Of a stretch of DNA of 41,049 nt, positions 16,728-26,304 are shown piece after piece. The stretch covers positions 1 to 41,049 of the forward strand of contig CASENC010000036.1 of NCBI GenBank assembly GCA_949289215.1, in the 5' to 3' direction. Source of the DNA: an uncultured Bacteroidales bacterium. GTDB lineage: Bacteria > Bacteroidota > Bacteroidia > Bacteroidales > Muribaculaceae. The notes under the pieces were generated by a model. The model was not told the origin of the DNA, ran no database searches, and saw only the letters and a list, made by a program, of their open reading frames with translations. Position 1 is the first letter of the stretch; every line of letters begins with the position of its first letter. The translations under genes and the position numbers were made by a program.

Positions 16728-16853
16728 ACAAGTCGGGACTCGGGAATAAACAAAACCGCTATTACCCCGGTAAATCAATCTCCCGATTCATGATTTCCAC
16801 TCGCGATTTCCATAAAAAAGTAATTTTGGTTATTCTGTCGGTGATTTCTATAC

Positions 16854-16883
16854 TTTGTCATTGCAAGTGCAAGTGTAATTTTG
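16854..16883 (+). promoter_or_regulatory. Promoter of the TonB-dependent receptor
   Basis: TTTG (16854-16857), 18 bases, TAATTTTG (16876-16883), 32 bases before the ATG. Confidence 0.65.
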
Positions 16884-16915
16884 CATCATGAATTATTGCA
16901 AACACTCACTGTACA

Positions 16916-18808
16916 ATGATAAATAAACTATTATTCACTACCCTCATCGTTGCCGCATCGGCAATTATGCCGTTAATGGCTCAAAACGACACCACACGCA
17001 ATATAATCATGAAAGATGTGGTGGTGACCGGTACACGAAACGAAACCGACATCAGGCATTTGCCTATGACCATATCGGTAGTCAACCGGGTACAAATCGA
17101 GCAAGAGCACCAGTCATCAATTCTGCCGGTACTCAACACGCAAGTTCCGGGTTTCTTTTCCACGTCGCGCGGAGTGATGGGCTACGGAGTTTCCACCGGG
17201 GCATCGGGACAAATGTCGATGCGTGGCATCGGCGGTCCGGCACAGGCAGGGTTGCCCACCACGGGACTGCTGGTGCTCATCGACGGACACCCCCAATACA
17301 TGGGACTTATGGGGCACCCGATAGCCGATGCCTACCAGTCGATGCTGGTAGAACGCGTGGAAGTGGTGCGGGGCCCGGCCTCGGTGCTTTACGGCTCCAA
17401 TGCCATGGGCGGCGTTGTGAACATCGTAACTCGGCGTATGGTGCAAGACGGCATCACGACCGACATCGACGTGTCGGCAGGCTCATACGGGACTTTCAGG
17501 AGCGAGGCCGCCAACCGCATACGCCACGGCAAATTTTCGAGCACCGTTACTGCGTCATACAACCGCTCGGACGGACATCGCCGCGACATGGGTTTCGAGC
17601 AATATGGCGGATATGTGAAATTAGGGTATGACTTTTCGCAACGATGGAGATTGTGGGGCGACCTTAACATCACTCATTTCAATGCGTCGAACCCCGGTGA
17701 AACATTCGACCCGTATATCGACAATGACCAACGCATCACGCGCGGAATGGCCTCGATGGCTCTTGAAAACAGCTACGACCGCACATCGGGGGCATTGAGT
17801 TTCTTTGTCAACTGGGGTGACCATTACATTAACGATGGATACCAACCGGGCAAGGAGCCGCTCGACTACCGTTTCAACAGCAACGACCAAATGCTTGGGA
17901 TTTCATGGTACCAAAGTGCACAATTCTTCCGCGGGAACCGCATAACCGTGGGATTCGACTATTTCCACTTTGGTGGCAAGGCTTGGAACCAATACTTCGA
18001 CGGCAGTCGCGACATACAGGCCGACCGCAGGCAAGACGAAGTGGCTGCTTATGCCGACTTCCGCCAAGACATAGTGTCGTGGCTTACGCTTGACGCCGGA
18101 GTCAGGTTTGACCACCACTCACACTCAGGCAACGAAGTAATACCTCAAGCCGGACTTGCCTTCCGCCTGCCCGACAATGCCGAAATCAAGGCTATGGCAA
18201 GCCGCGGTTTCCGCAACCCAACAATCAGGGAAATGTATATGTTTCCCCCTCAAAACCCCGACCTGCTGCCCGAAAGCCTGTGGAGCTATGAATTGTCATA
18301 CATCGGCCGCAAAATAGACAACCGGCTTACTTACAGCGCAAACCTGTTTTACATCAACGGTGACAACCTGATTATGCGGCTGCCAAGGCCAAACGGCAGC
18401 GGTATGCTCAACCAGAACTCGGGTCACATCGAAAACTTTGGTGCCGAGGCTGCCATCGACTACACCTTCAACAGTAACTGGAGCATCAATGCCAATTACA
18501 GTTGGCTGCATATGGAAAACCCAGTACTTGCCTCACCAGAACATAAATTATATGGCGGAGCCAACTTTTCACAAGGGCGTTGGATGGCTTCGACAGGTTT
18601 GCAATATGTGAAAGGATTATACACCGACCTCGACACCAAAAATCAAGAAAACTTCATATTATGGAACTTGTCGGCAAGTTTCCGCGCCACCAAGTGGCTC
18701 ACGCTATATGTCCGCGGCGAAAATCTGTTGGCTCAAAAATATGAAATCATGGCCGGGTACCCCATGCCCAAAGCCACATTCATGGGTGGAATACATCTTA
18801 AATTTTGA
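16916..18808 (+). CDS. TonB-dependent outer membrane receptor
   Basis: This is an outer-membrane active transporter powered by TonB. The 630-residue product has a signal peptide ending near AMPLMAQ and a TonB-box-like segment KDVVVTGTRNE. The plug domain spans about 35-165 and contains MSMRGIGGPAQAG, VLIDGHPQ and VEVVRGPASVLYGSNAMGGVVNIVTRR, a classic plug signature. A 22-strand-type barrel follows, ending in the aromatic residue of GGIHLKF. It lacks the N-terminal carboxypeptidase-like domain and the adjacent SusD partner of SusC-type receptors, and resembles the BtuB/colicin I receptor group. The substrate (siderophore, haem, corrinoid or metal) cannot be told from sequence. It is a single gene with its own promoter. 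Confidence 0.92.
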   Translation: MINKLLFTTLIVAASAIMPLMAQNDTTRNIIMKDVVVTGTRNETDIRHLPMTISVVNRVQIEQEHQSSILPVLNTQVPGFFSTSRGVMGYGVSTGASGQMSMRGIGGPAQAGLPTTGLLVLIDGHPQYMGLMGHPIADAYQSMLVERVEVVRGPASVLYGSNAMGGVVNIVTRRMVQDGITTDIDVSAGSYGTFRSEAANRIRHGKFSSTVTASYNRSDGHRRDMGFEQYGGYVKLGYDFSQRWRLWGDLNITHFNASNPGETFDPYIDNDQRITRGMASMALENSYDRTSGALSFFVNWGDHYINDGYQPGKEPLDYRFNSNDQMLGISWYQSAQFFRGNRITVGFDYFHFGGKAWNQYFDGSRDIQADRRQDEVAAYADFRQDIVSWLTLDAGVRFDHHSHSGNEVIPQAGLAFRLPDNAEIKAMASRGFRNPTIREMYMFPPQNPDLLPESLWSYELSYIGRKIDNRLTYSANLFYINGDNLIMRLPRPNGSGMLNQNSGHIENFGAEAAIDYTFNSNWSINANYSWLHMENPVLASPEHKLYGGANFSQGRWMASTGLQYVKGLYTDLDTKNQENFILWNLSASFRATKWLTLYVRGENLLAQKYEIMAGYPMPKATFMGGIHLKF

Positions 18809-18865
18809 CACGCTTGCTGCCCCTCACACAAAAAAGAGAAAAAACAAGAAAAACAGTCTAAAATA

Positions 18866-18897
18866 TTTGCAGAATAGTAACATTATATGTACTTTTG
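18866..18897 (+). promoter_or_regulatory. Orphan promoter
   Basis: TTTG (18866-18869), 20 bases, TACTTTTG (18890-18897): a full consensus match with no protein gene downstream on the plus strand before the terminator at 19086-19129. Confidence 0.6.
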
Positions 18898-18903
18898 ACA
18901 TCG

Positions 18904-19129
18904 GAAAAAAGATTATGACTCTCGGTCGAGAGCGATTAAGAGCCATAATAATGCAATAATAGTCCTAAATAAAAACACTGAAATACACTCATTCATCAAA
19001 GCAGATTCTAAGTCAGACTCAACTTCTCAGACTCAACATCATACTTATACACAGATGAATTTGCATTAAACTTGATGAAACGCAGACGGGCAATTTCGAA
19101 GTGATTTCGAGATTGCCCGTTGATTTTTT
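18904..19129 (+). ncRNA. Candidate small RNA
   Basis: The stretch between an orphan promoter and an intrinsic terminator has no convincing ORF; the only ATG-led frame nearby encodes 14 residues. It contains CTCTCG/CGAGAG as a tight hairpin near the 5' end and a direct repeat TCAGACTCAAC twice, 14 bases apart, around 19013-19037. The terminator stem ACGGGCAAT/ATTGCCCGT (19086-19120) with T6 at 19124-19129 would give an RNA of about 225 bases. This is inference from signals only. Confidence 0.4.
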
Positions 19130-19148
19130 CAAAACTGCGCTTTTGGTG

Positions 19149-20072
19149 CTACCCATGCAATGCCGAGCCTTGGCACACCTTATCCTTGCAGATGGCCTGC
19201 TGCAACAAGTTGGCAAACTGGTAATTTTTCAGCCCCCAACGCGGAGATATCAACAAATTATCGGGCGACTGCGACGTAAACCGTTCGATGGCTATCATCG
19301 GTGCAAGATTGCGAATGAAATCAATGCACACACATATATATTCATCCACGCTCCACTGTTTTACCGCCAGCTCTCCATCGGCCACCTGCCGTGCAAGGCG
19401 TGTGCCGCGAATTATCTGCAACTGGTGCAACTTCACAGTGTCGAGCGGCAATTGCGACAGCAGCCGTGCCGTTCTAACCACATCTGCAGCACCCTCGCCC
19501 GGCAATCCGGCAATTATGTGCGCACCCGTCATTATACCGTGAGCCGCAGTGCGATTTATCGCATCGGCACTCTGCTCCCACGTGTGGCCGCGATTGATTA
19601 TTTTCAATGTATCGTTACGCGATGTCTCCACTCCATATTCCACAAGCACAAACACACCCCGCTTTTTAAGCGACGCAAGATATTCGAGCAGTTCATCGGG
19701 CACACAATCGGGACGCGTTCCTATTATCAGCCCCACCACCCCTGGAGCGGCAAGAGCTTCTTCATACAGTCTGCGCAAACGTGCCATTTCACCATAGGTA
19801 TTGGTATAAGCCTGAAAATAAGCCAAGTATTGCATTTCGGGATATTTTCGGGCAAAAAATTGCCTGCCCTCGGCAAGCTGCTCGGTCACAATTTTGCCGG
19901 GATTGCAATATTCGGGATTAAACGTCTGGTTATTGCAATACGTGCAACCGCCGGTTCCGAGCGTGCCGTCTCGATTAGGACACGTGAAACCTGCATTAAT
20001 CGAAATCTTCTGCACCTTGCCGGTGAAATGTTCACGCAGGAATGTGCCGAAATCCCTGTAACCCACATTCAT
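19149..20072 (-). CDS. Radical SAM protein, TIGR01212/YhcC-like family
   Basis: This is a radical S-adenosylmethionine enzyme of the YhcC-like family (TIGR01212), whose reaction is not established. The Fe-S cluster motif is [16 protein letters not shown] (C-x12-C-x2-C), the family's unusual wide spacing, followed by [16 protein letters not shown] and IAGLPGEG, typical of the SAM-binding barrel. Length is about 307 residues from the ATG at 20072. That start overlaps the aroC stop as ATGA, so translation is coupled; an upstream in-frame start at 20084 is less likely. It is last in the ybaK-aroC-radical SAM operon on the minus strand. Confidence 0.9.
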   Translation of the reverse strand: MNVGYRDFGTFLREHFTGKVQKISINAGFTCPNRDGTLGTGGCTYCNNQTFNPEYCNPGKIVTEQLAEGRQFFARKYPEMQYLAYFQAYTNTYGEMARLRRLYEEALAAPGVVGLIIGTRPDCVPDELLEYLASLKKRGVFVLVEYGVETSRNDTLKIINRGHTWEQSADAINRTAAHGIMTGAHIIAGLPGEGAADVVRTARLLSQLPLDTVKLHQLQIIRGTRLARQVADGELAVKQWSVDEYICVCIDFIRNLAPMIAIERFTSQSPDNLLISPRWGLKNYQFANLLQQAICKDKVCQGSALHG

Positions 20073-21148
20073 ATTCGCGAACAACGGTTTTGCAGCATGA
20101 AATCGAGTATCACCATCGCAGTCATTGCCTCAACTATGGGAACAGCGCGAGGCAACACACACGGGTCATGCCGTCCACGAGCTTTCAACGTTACCGGGTC
20201 GCCATTGCAGTCAACTGTTTCCACATCACGCAACAAGGTTGCCACCGGCTTGAATGCCACTCGAAAATAAATATCCTCACCATTGGATATACCACCCTGA
20301 ATACCGCCCGAAAAATTGGTGGCTGTCCTTATCGAACCGCCGGCACCTTTCACAAAATTGTCGATGACTTCACTGCCACGCCGCCCGGCAAAGCCGAAAC
20401 CAAGCCCGTATTCAAACCCCTTGGCGGCATTTATGCCAAGCATTGCAGCACCAAGTGCTGCGTGCAACTTGTCGAAAACCGGTTCGCCAAGCCCCACCGG
20501 CACACCCTTTGCCACGCCTGTAACAACGCCGCCAATAGTGTCGCCGTCGCGTTTCACCAGCTCGATAAGTTCAATCATCTGCCGTGCAACATCGGCATCG
20601 GGGCAGCGCACCGCGTTCTGCTCGATGCAGGCCGGGTCATATTTGCGATAATCGCCGTCAAGCATGATGTTGCCCACTTGCGATGTGTAGGCATATATCT
20701 CCACGCCTTCCCGTGCAAGCACCTGCCGTGCCATGGCACCGGCCACCACTCGTGCGGCAGTCTCTCGGGCCGATGAGCGGCCTCCGCCGCGGTGGTCGCG
20801 AATGCCATACTTTGAAGTATAGGTAAAATCGGCGTGCGACGGGCGGAAGGCATCGCGCATATTGCCATAGTCGCCCGAACGCTGGTTCTCATTCTCGATA
20901 ACAAAACCGATGGGAGTACCCGTGGTCATGCCCTCCATCAATCCCGAAAGCACCCTCACGTGGTCGCTCTCGTTGCGCCCGGTCACTATCGACGATTGCC
21001 CGGGGCGGCGACGGTCGAGCTGATGCTGCACCGCGTCAAGGTCGATGGCCACGCCGGCCGGCATTCCATCGATTACGCCGCCTATGGCCGCGCCGTGCGA
21101 CTCGCCGAAGGTCGTAAGCCTGAATATTTTTCCTATGCTGTTCCCCAT
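20069..21148 (-). CDS. aroC: Chorismate synthase
   Basis: Chorismate synthase catalyses the last step of the shikimate pathway, turning 5-enolpyruvylshikimate-3-phosphate into chorismate with reduced flavin. The 359-residue product starts [19 protein letters not shown], with the family signature [18 protein letters not shown]. It also has [13 protein letters not shown], the [19 protein letters not shown] stretch, and the C-terminal [18 protein letters not shown]. It starts six bases after the ybaK stop and overlaps the radical SAM gene by four bases. Confidence 0.98.
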   Translation of the reverse strand: MGNSIGKIFRLTTFGESHGAAIGGVIDGMPAGVAIDLDAVQHQLDRRRPGQSSIVTGRNESDHVRVLSGLMEGMTTGTPIGFVIENENQRSGDYGNMRDAFRPSHADFTYTSKYGIRDHRGGGRSSARETAARVVAGAMARQVLAREGVEIYAYTSQVGNIMLDGDYRKYDPACIEQNAVRCPDADVARQMIELIELVKRDGDTIGGVVTGVAKGVPVGLGEPVFDKLHAALGAAMLGINAAKGFEYGLGFGFAGRRGSEVIDNFVKGAGGSIRTATNFSGGIQGGISNGEDIYFRVAFKPVATLLRDVETVDCNGDPVTLKARGRHDPCVLPRAVPIVEAMTAMVILDFMLQNRCSRI

Positions 21149-21154
21149 GACTGT

Positions 21155-21646
21155 TTACTCTTCTTTTTCGGCCGTAAGGTCGGCAAGCGACCCACGCACA
21201 TATTTCACCAGTTCGCCGGGATTTACCTTAAACTGCAATCCGCGCACCCCGGCACTCACATATATATAATCAAACGCCTCGCACGACGAGTCGAAGAACG
21301 TTGGGAACGACTTCTTCATCCCCACCGGCGAACAACCGCCGCGTATGTAGCCCGTCGTAGGCAACAACTCCTTCATGGGAATGAGGTCGGCCTTCTTGTT
21401 GCCCGACACCCGTGCAGCTTTCTTCAGGTCCACCTCGGCATCGCCCGGCACCACACACACGAAGTGGCCCGTGCGGTCACCATGCAGCACAAGCGTCTTG
21501 AACACCTGTTTTATATTCTCACCCAATTGCGATGCTATGTGCGTCGCAGCAAGGTCATTCTCGTCAACCACGTATGGCACAAGCTCATATTTCACCTTAG
21601 CCCTGTCGAGCAGCCGCGCCGCATTTGTCTTGCTAATACCTGCCAT
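21155..21646 (-). CDS. ybaK: Cys-tRNA(Pro) deacylase, YbaK/EbsC family
   Basis: YbaK-type proteins hydrolyse Cys mischarged on tRNA-Pro. The 163-residue product has the family shape: SKTNAARLLDRAKVKYELVPY at the start, the conserved VFKTLVLHGD with the functional Lys, VCVVPGDAEVDLKKAA, and GGCSPVGMKKSFP, the conserved G-[GA]-x-S-P-[VF]-G loop. It is the first gene of the minus-strand operon, with a predicted -7 element at 21669-21676. Confidence 0.94.
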   Translation of the reverse strand: MAGISKTNAARLLDRAKVKYELVPYVVDENDLAATHIASQLGENIKQVFKTLVLHGDRTGHFVCVVPGDAEVDLKKAARVSGNKKADLIPMKELLPTTGYIRGGCSPVGMKKSFPTFFDSSCEAFDYIYVSAGVRGLQFKVNPGELVKYVRGSLADLTAEKEE

Positions 21647-21668
21647 AATCTTTAATTATTACTATCTG

Positions 21669-21745
21669 CAAAAATACAATATAACATATAAAATAAAGGA
21701 TTTTCGGCGATTTTTTTGCCGTTTCCGAAAATGTGACTACCTTTA
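21669..21745. promoter_or_regulatory. Divergent promoters of ybaK-aroC and fbp
   Basis: Minus strand: TATTTTTG at 21669-21676, ahead of ybaK. Plus strand: TTTG (21715-21718), 19 bases, TACCTTTA (21738-21745; one mismatch to consensus), ahead of fbp. The two lie within 80 bases, so binding at one could affect the other. Confidence 0.55.
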
Positions 21746-21767
21746 TACTCGTCCAAGCTAATGGAAA

Positions 21768-23789
21768 ATGGATAGTCAAGACGACAAACACGAAAACATC
21801 GACACAGACTTGCGTTATTTGCAGTTGCTTGCACGCAATTTCCCGAATGCGGCAGCGGCAAGCACCGAAATAATAAACCTTGAAGCAATATTAAATCTGC
21901 CCAAGGGCACCGAACACTTCCTTGCCGACTTGCACGGCGAATACGAGGCGTTCCAGCACGTGTTGCGCAACGCATCGGGCAATATAAAGCGCAAAGTGCG
22001 TGAAATATTCGGCGAGACGCTCACACAGCGCGAGCAAAAAGAATTGTGTACGCTCATTTACTACCCCGAGCAAAAACTCGAATTGGTAAAACAGGACGTG
22101 CGCGATGACATCGATGACTGGTACTTCATCACACTCAACAGGTTGGTGATGGTGTGCCGCAACGTTTCGTCGAAATACACCCGCTCAAAGGTACGCAAGG
22201 CCCTGCCCGATGACTTTGCCTACATCATACAGGAACTGTTGCACGAAAGCACCGTTGACCCAAACAAGCAGGCCTATGTGGACGTGATTGTGCGTACTAT
22301 CATTTCGACCCACATGGCCGACCGCTTCATAATAGCTCTGTGCAACCTTGTGCAACGGCTGGCCATCGACTCGTTGCACATACTGGGCGACGTGTTTGAC
22401 CGCGGCCCGAGTCCCGACAAGATAATGGACCTGCTGTGCCATTACCACAATTGCGACATACAATGGGGAAACCACGACATACTGTGGATGGGTGCTGCTG
22501 CCGGAAACGACAGTTGCATAGCCAATGTGGTGCGACTGGCCTTGCGATACGACAACCAATCGGTGCTTGAAGACGGCTACGGCATCAACCTGCTGCCACT
22601 TGCCACGCTTGCCATCGAGACCTATGGCAACGACGAATGTGCCATATTCATGCCTCGCGAGAATGAAGGGCGGAATTACAGCCAAAAGTCGATGCGCCTG
22701 GCCGCACAAATGCACAAGGCTATAGCCATAATACAGTTCAAGACCGAGGGTGCAATCATCCGTCGCCGCCCCGACTTTGAAATGGACGACCGATTATTGC
22801 TGCAAAACATCGATTTCGACCGGGGAACAATCAAGATAGCAGGCAACGAATACCGGCTCACCGATACTTCGTTCCCCACCATCGACCCCAACGACCCTTA
22901 CAGGCTCACGCCCGAGGAACAGGACGTGGTTGAAAAGTTGCATAATTCATTCATCCACAGCGAAAAATTGCAGAAGCACATCGCATGGCTGTTCCGCAAT
23001 GGGTGCATCTACACGGTAACCAACAGCAACCTGCTCTTCCACGCATCGGTGCCACTCAACGAAGACGGCTCGCTGAAAGAGGTGGAAATAAGGGGTGAAA
23101 AATACTGCGGCAAAGACCTGCTCAACCGTGTGGGAGGCTTGATGCGTGAAGCATACTTCGGTTGCGACGACCCCGACGAACGGGCTTTTGCCCTCGACTA
23201 CATTTGGTACTTGTGGTGCGGTAAAAATTCTCCGGCTTTCGACAAGGACAAAATGGCCACATTCGAGCGTTATTTTATCGATGACAAGGAGGCTCGCAAG
23301 GAAGTGAAAGGCTGGTATTACCTGTTGCGTGACAACGAGGCTGTGTGCGACCGCCTGCTCGATGCATTCGGTGTGGAAGGTCCGCACCGGCACATCATCA
23401 ACGGCCATGTGCCTGTACGCACCAAGATGGGCGAACAGCCCATACGCGCCAACGGCAAACTGATGGTGATAGACGGCGGCTTCTCCAAAGCCTATTGGTC
23501 GGAGACGGGAATTGCGGGCTACACGCTGGTATTCCACTCACGCGGTTTCCAACTTGTGCAGCACGAACCGTTCACATCAATCGAAGAAGCCGTAAAAGAA
23601 GGCAAGGATATTAAATCAACAACACAAATAGTGGAAATGAGCAGCCGCAGAATGTTGGTACAAGATACCGACAAGGGTCGCGAACTGCGTACGCAGATTG
23701 CCGACCTCAAATCCTTGCTGGGTGCTTTCCACAACGGACTTATAAAAGAACAAGATTCAAGCATGAGCCCGATAAGGCTCAAACAATGA
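21768..23789 (+). CDS. fbp: Fructose-1,6-bisphosphatase, class III
   Basis: This enzyme hydrolyses fructose-1,6-bisphosphate to fructose-6-phosphate in gluconeogenesis. The 673-residue length and sequence fit the class III family (PF06874). The metallophosphatase motifs are visible: FLADLHGEYEAF, LHILGDVFDRGPSPD (GD..DRG) and IQWGNHDILWMGAAAGND (GNHD), and later IINGHVPV and MVIDGGFSKAYW. It is monocistronic, with a promoter shared back-to-back with ybaK and a strong terminator 70 bases downstream. Confidence 0.97.
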   Translation: MDSQDDKHENIDTDLRYLQLLARNFPNAAAASTEIINLEAILNLPKGTEHFLADLHGEYEAFQHVLRNASGNIKRKVREIFGETLTQREQKELCTLIYYPEQKLELVKQDVRDDIDDWYFITLNRLVMVCRNVSSKYTRSKVRKALPDDFAYIIQELLHESTVDPNKQAYVDVIVRTIISTHMADRFIIALCNLVQRLAIDSLHILGDVFDRGPSPDKIMDLLCHYHNCDIQWGNHDILWMGAAAGNDSCIANVVRLALRYDNQSVLEDGYGINLLPLATLAIETYGNDECAIFMPRENEGRNYSQKSMRLAAQMHKAIAIIQFKTEGAIIRRRPDFEMDDRLLLQNIDFDRGTIKIAGNEYRLTDTSFPTIDPNDPYRLTPEEQDVVEKLHNSFIHSEKLQKHIAWLFRNGCIYTVTNSNLLFHASVPLNEDGSLKEVEIRGEKYCGKDLLNRVGGLMREAYFGCDDPDERAFALDYIWYLWCGKNSPAFDKDKMATFERYFIDDKEARKEVKGWYYLLRDNEAVCDRLLDAFGVEGPHRHIINGHVPVRTKMGEQPIRANGKLMVIDGGFSKAYWSETGIAGYTLVFHSRGFQLVQHEPFTSIEEAVKEGKDIKSTTQIVEMSSRRMLVQDTDKGRELRTQIADLKSLLGAFHNGLIKEQDSSMSPIRLKQ

Positions 23790-23860
23790 TCGCTTTACGC
23801 AAAAAATTAACCAACACTTTCTGACAACCAATAAAAACAAACCTAATACAACCTTAAACC

Positions 23861-23905
23861 AACGGATGGGTACCTCCGAGACCGGCGGTTCCCATCCGTT
23901 TTTTT
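23861..23905 (+). terminator. Terminator of fbp
   Basis: AACGGATGGG (23861-23870) pairs with CCCATCCGTT (23891-23900) and is followed by T to 23905. The 20-base loop can form a small inner stem. Confidence 0.85.
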
Positions 23906-23952
23906 CCCCGCATTTTACCAACATAATTATATAGCGCGCAACAACCGACCGT

Positions 23953-24138
23953 TAATTTTGTGGGGCGGTAAAGCAGTTCATTTTCTAATTCTGGCACGCC
24001 CTATACTGGAACCCTGGAATGCAAAGAAACACAAAGAGACCTGTAAATCAACAATGTGCACACCACTTCACTATTGAAGTAGCTGAGAGAACGAGATAAA
24101 AATAACGAATCAGGGCATATCCGCTTGGATATGCCCTG
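23953..24138 (+). ncRNA. Candidate non-coding RNA between fbp and tRNA-Arg
   Basis: No ORF fits this stretch. TAATTTTG (23953-23960) matches the -7 element, though the -33 box is missing. Downstream are ACTTCA/TGAAGT (about 24064-24080), a tight hairpin, and the stem AGGGCATATCC/GGATATGCCCT (24111-24138). That stem can end a plus-strand RNA, but also serves the minus-strand tRNA-Arg. The size of about 170 bases is in the range of 6S RNA, yet I could not form the long closing stem expected of 6S, so I leave the class open. Confidence 0.3.
24111..24138 (-). terminator. Terminator of tRNA-Arg
   Basis: A 12-bp stem centred on AGGGCATATCC/GGATATGCCCT with a 4-base loop. On the minus strand it starts 12 bases after the tRNA and is followed by ATTCGTTATTTTTATC. 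Confidence 0.75.
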
Positions 24139-24149
24139 CTTTCATTGTG

Positions 24150-24223
24150 TGACCCATACAGGATTCAAACCTGTAACCTTCTGATCCGTAGTCAGATACT
24201 CTATTCAGTTGAGCTAATGGGCC
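24150..24223 (-). tRNA. tRNA-Arg (anticodon ACG)
   Basis: The minus strand folds as a standard 74-base tRNA. The acceptor is GGCCCAT/ATGGGTC, the D-arm contains AGCTCAACTGAATAGAGT, the anticodon stem CTGA/TCAG carries the loop with anticodon ACG (read as ICG), and the T-arm is ACAGGTTTGAATCCTGT. The 3' CCA is not encoded. Confidence 0.96.
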
Positions 24224-24235
24224 TGATTGCGACTA

Positions 24236-24266
24236 CAAAGGTAGGCACTTTTTTTATATCTGCAAA
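24236..24266 (-). promoter_or_regulatory. Promoter of tRNA-Arg
   Basis: On the minus strand TTTG (24263-24266), 19 bases, TACCTTTG (24236-24243), about 13 bases before the tRNA. Confidence 0.7.
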
Positions 24267-24304
24267 ATTTTATGCAATATTTTTCTGAAAAAACATAAAA
24301 AATA

Positions 24305-24340
24305 CCGGCATTGCACCAATCTTGATGACTGCAATGCCGG
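24305..24340 (-). terminator. Terminator of the SulP gene
   Basis: CCGGCATTGCA and TGCAATGCCGG form an 11-bp stem with a 14-base loop, followed on the minus strand by TATTTTTTATG. Confidence 0.88.
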
Positions 24341-24361
24341 CCTGTATTAAAGACATACTTC

Positions 24362-26077
24362 TTACCAATTCACCTGTTTTACAGGCGTATGGTTCTCGAT
24401 GAAAGTGTTGGCTGTGGCGAGAGCCTTGGTAATGTGGTCACAAATGTGGTCGGCTCCCACCATCTTGTCGATGCCTGCATGCACAAGCACCTCTTTTACC
24501 TTGTCATTTACTCCCGACAACACCACATGGATGCCTTCGCGTTGCGACAGATTGATGAGAATTTCAAGGTTATGAATACCGGTGGAATCGATAAACGGCA
24601 CCTTGCGCATACGTATTATCCTAACAACCGGCTTGTCGCCCATGCTCCGCATAAGGTCGTCAAACTTGGTTGCAACGCCGAAGAAGAACGGGCCGTCGAT
24701 TTCATATATTTCCACCCCTTCGGGTACCGAAAGCACCTCATGCTGCGACACCTCGCTGCCGTCGGCAATGTCGATTTGGTCGCTGAACACCTTGATTTGC
24801 GTGTTCTCCATCACACGTTTCAGGAACATAACTATAGCAAGCAGCAAGCCTATCTCGATTGCAATCGTAAGGTCGAAAATCACCGTCAACAAGAATGTCA
24901 CCACCAACACGGCGATATCCGACTTGGGATTTTTAAATATTCCCACCACCGTGCGCCAGCCACTCATTCCATAGGCCACCATCACAAGCACACCCGCAAG
25001 GCAAGCCATGGGCACATAATTGATAAGCGGCATCAACAGCAACATTATCAGCAGCAACACAACAGCGTGTACGATACCGGCAACAGGCGTGCGTCCGCCG
25101 TTGGTAATGTTTGTCATGGTGCGGGCTATTGCACCCGTAACAGGGATACCACCGAAAAACGGCACGGCAATGTTGGCAATGCCCTGCCCTATCAGCTCGG
25201 TATTGTTATCGGTGCGACCACCTGTCGCACCATCGGCCACTGTGGCCGATAGCAACGATTCTATCGCACCCAGCATTGCAATAGTGAATGCCGATGGCAG
25301 CAGCACATTGACGGTAGTCATGTTAAACCCGAGCCAGTGCGGCATGGGCATCTCGGCCGGCAACTTGCCGAAACGGTCGCCTATGGTCTCAATCCCCGAC
25401 ACTCCGGCAAAGCGTTCAAGCAAGAAAACCACCACAGTCATAAGCACTATGGCAATAAGCGCACCGGGCAGCTTCTTCGACACTCGCGGCGTGAGCGCAA
25501 CAATGGCAATAGTCACAAGCCCGACTAATAATGTGGCTATGTTCATAGTGTCGAAATTGCGTATATACACTATCCACTTCGAGATAAAATCGCCCGGAAC
25601 CCCTCCGTCTATCTTCAACCCGAACAAGTCAACAATCTGTGTCGAAAAAATAGTCAGTGCGATACCGCTCGTAAATCCCACCACAATCGGATAAGGAATA
25701 AACTTGATGATGGTACCAAGCTTGAACACGCCCATAAGCACCAGTATCAGCCCGGCAAGGAATGTCGCAATGGCAAGCCCTTGCAACCCGTAAAGCTGGA
25801 CAATATTGTAAACAATGACGATAAACGCACCGGTCGGACCGCCTATCTGCACACTGTTGCCGCCAAATGCCGACACACAGAAACCGCCTATTATGGCCGT
25901 TATCAATCCCACTGTGGGAGTCACGCCACTGGCAATACCAAATGCAATGGCAAGTGGCAACGCCACTATACCCACCACGATACCGGCCACCAAGTCTTCC
26001 TTGAACTTGGAAAAGCTATAGTGCCTTAATGCACTTACCAGCTTCGGCTTAAATTCAATCTTCCTGCTAAAGTTCAT
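24362..26077 (-). CDS. SulP-family anion transporter with STAS domain
   Basis: SulP proteins are inner-membrane anion transporters (sulfate, bicarbonate or dicarboxylate, depending on the member). From the ATG at 26077 the product has 571 residues. A short cytosolic start is followed by 10-14 hydrophobic segments beginning LVAGIVVGIVALPLAIAFGIASGVTP, which is the family signature region, with FGGNSVQIGGPTGAF next. A C-terminal STAS domain follows from about residue 440 (GVEIYEIDGPFFFGVATKFDDL, and VPFIDSTGIHNLE around the usual phosphorylatable Ser/Thr). The alternative GTG start at 26119 lies upstream of the conserved region and is less likely. Substrate unassigned. Single gene with its own promoter and terminator. 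Confidence 0.93.
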   Translation of the reverse strand: MNFSRKIEFKPKLVSALRHYSFSKFKEDLVAGIVVGIVALPLAIAFGIASGVTPTVGLITAIIGGFCVSAFGGNSVQIGGPTGAFIVIVYNIVQLYGLQGLAIATFLAGLILVLMGVFKLGTIIKFIPYPIVVGFTSGIALTIFSTQIVDLFGLKIDGGVPGDFISKWIVYIRNFDTMNIATLLVGLVTIAIVALTPRVSKKLPGALIAIVLMTVVVFLLERFAGVSGIETIGDRFGKLPAEMPMPHWLGFNMTTVNVLLPSAFTIAMLGAIESLLSATVADGATGGRTDNNTELIGQGIANIAVPFFGGIPVTGAIARTMTNITNGGRTPVAGIVHAVVLLLIMLLLMPLINYVPMACLAGVLVMVAYGMSGWRTVVGIFKNPKSDIAVLVVTFLLTVIFDLTIAIEIGLLLAIVMFLKRVMENTQIKVFSDQIDIADGSEVSQHEVLSVPEGVEIYEIDGPFFFGVATKFDDLMRSMGDKPVVRIIRMRKVPFIDSTGIHNLEILINLSQREGIHVVLSGVNDKVKEVLVHAGIDKMVGADHICDHITKALATANTFIENHTPVKQVNW

Positions 26078-26147
26078 TACAATCTTTTTTACCTCGAAGC
26101 CGCAGCTTCTGCTAAACACTATTTAACCTAATTACAGAATTAAGCCG

Positions 26148-26179
26148 CAAAGATAGTACCTCATCTTAAAATATGCAAA
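26148..26179 (-). promoter_or_regulatory. Promoter of the SulP gene
   Basis: On the minus strand TTTG (26176-26179), 20 bases, TATCTTTG (26148-26155), about 70 bases before the ATG. Confidence 0.7.
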
Positions 26180-26266
26180 TTTTGCAATCGCAACACCTCC
26201 CGCAAAAACAGTAATACGGGCACATATGCCTGTTAAATTGGTTATTACAGTTCAGGTCAAAGCTGC

Positions 26267-26274
26267 TATTTTTG
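26267..26274 (+). promoter_or_regulatory. Predicted -7 element of the DUF362 gene
   Basis: TATTTTTG matches TAnnTTTG, 30 bases before the ATG at 26305. It rules out the longer start at 26272, which lies inside it. The -33 element is weak. Confidence 0.5.
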
Positions 26275-26304
26275 CATCGTGATAAAAAATACACTTTTAC
26301 CATT

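Noticed and set aside
18708-18959. Plus-strand 83-codon frame overlapping the TonB receptor end
   Set aside because: Its first half is a shadow of the receptor and its second half crosses a promoter; very Lys/Asn-rich non-coding character.
23953-24138. 6S RNA, tmRNA or SRP RNA between fbp and tRNA-Arg
   Set aside because: No long closing stem with a central bubble, no tRNA-like ends and no SRP tetraloop motif could be found; kept only as an unclassified candidate.
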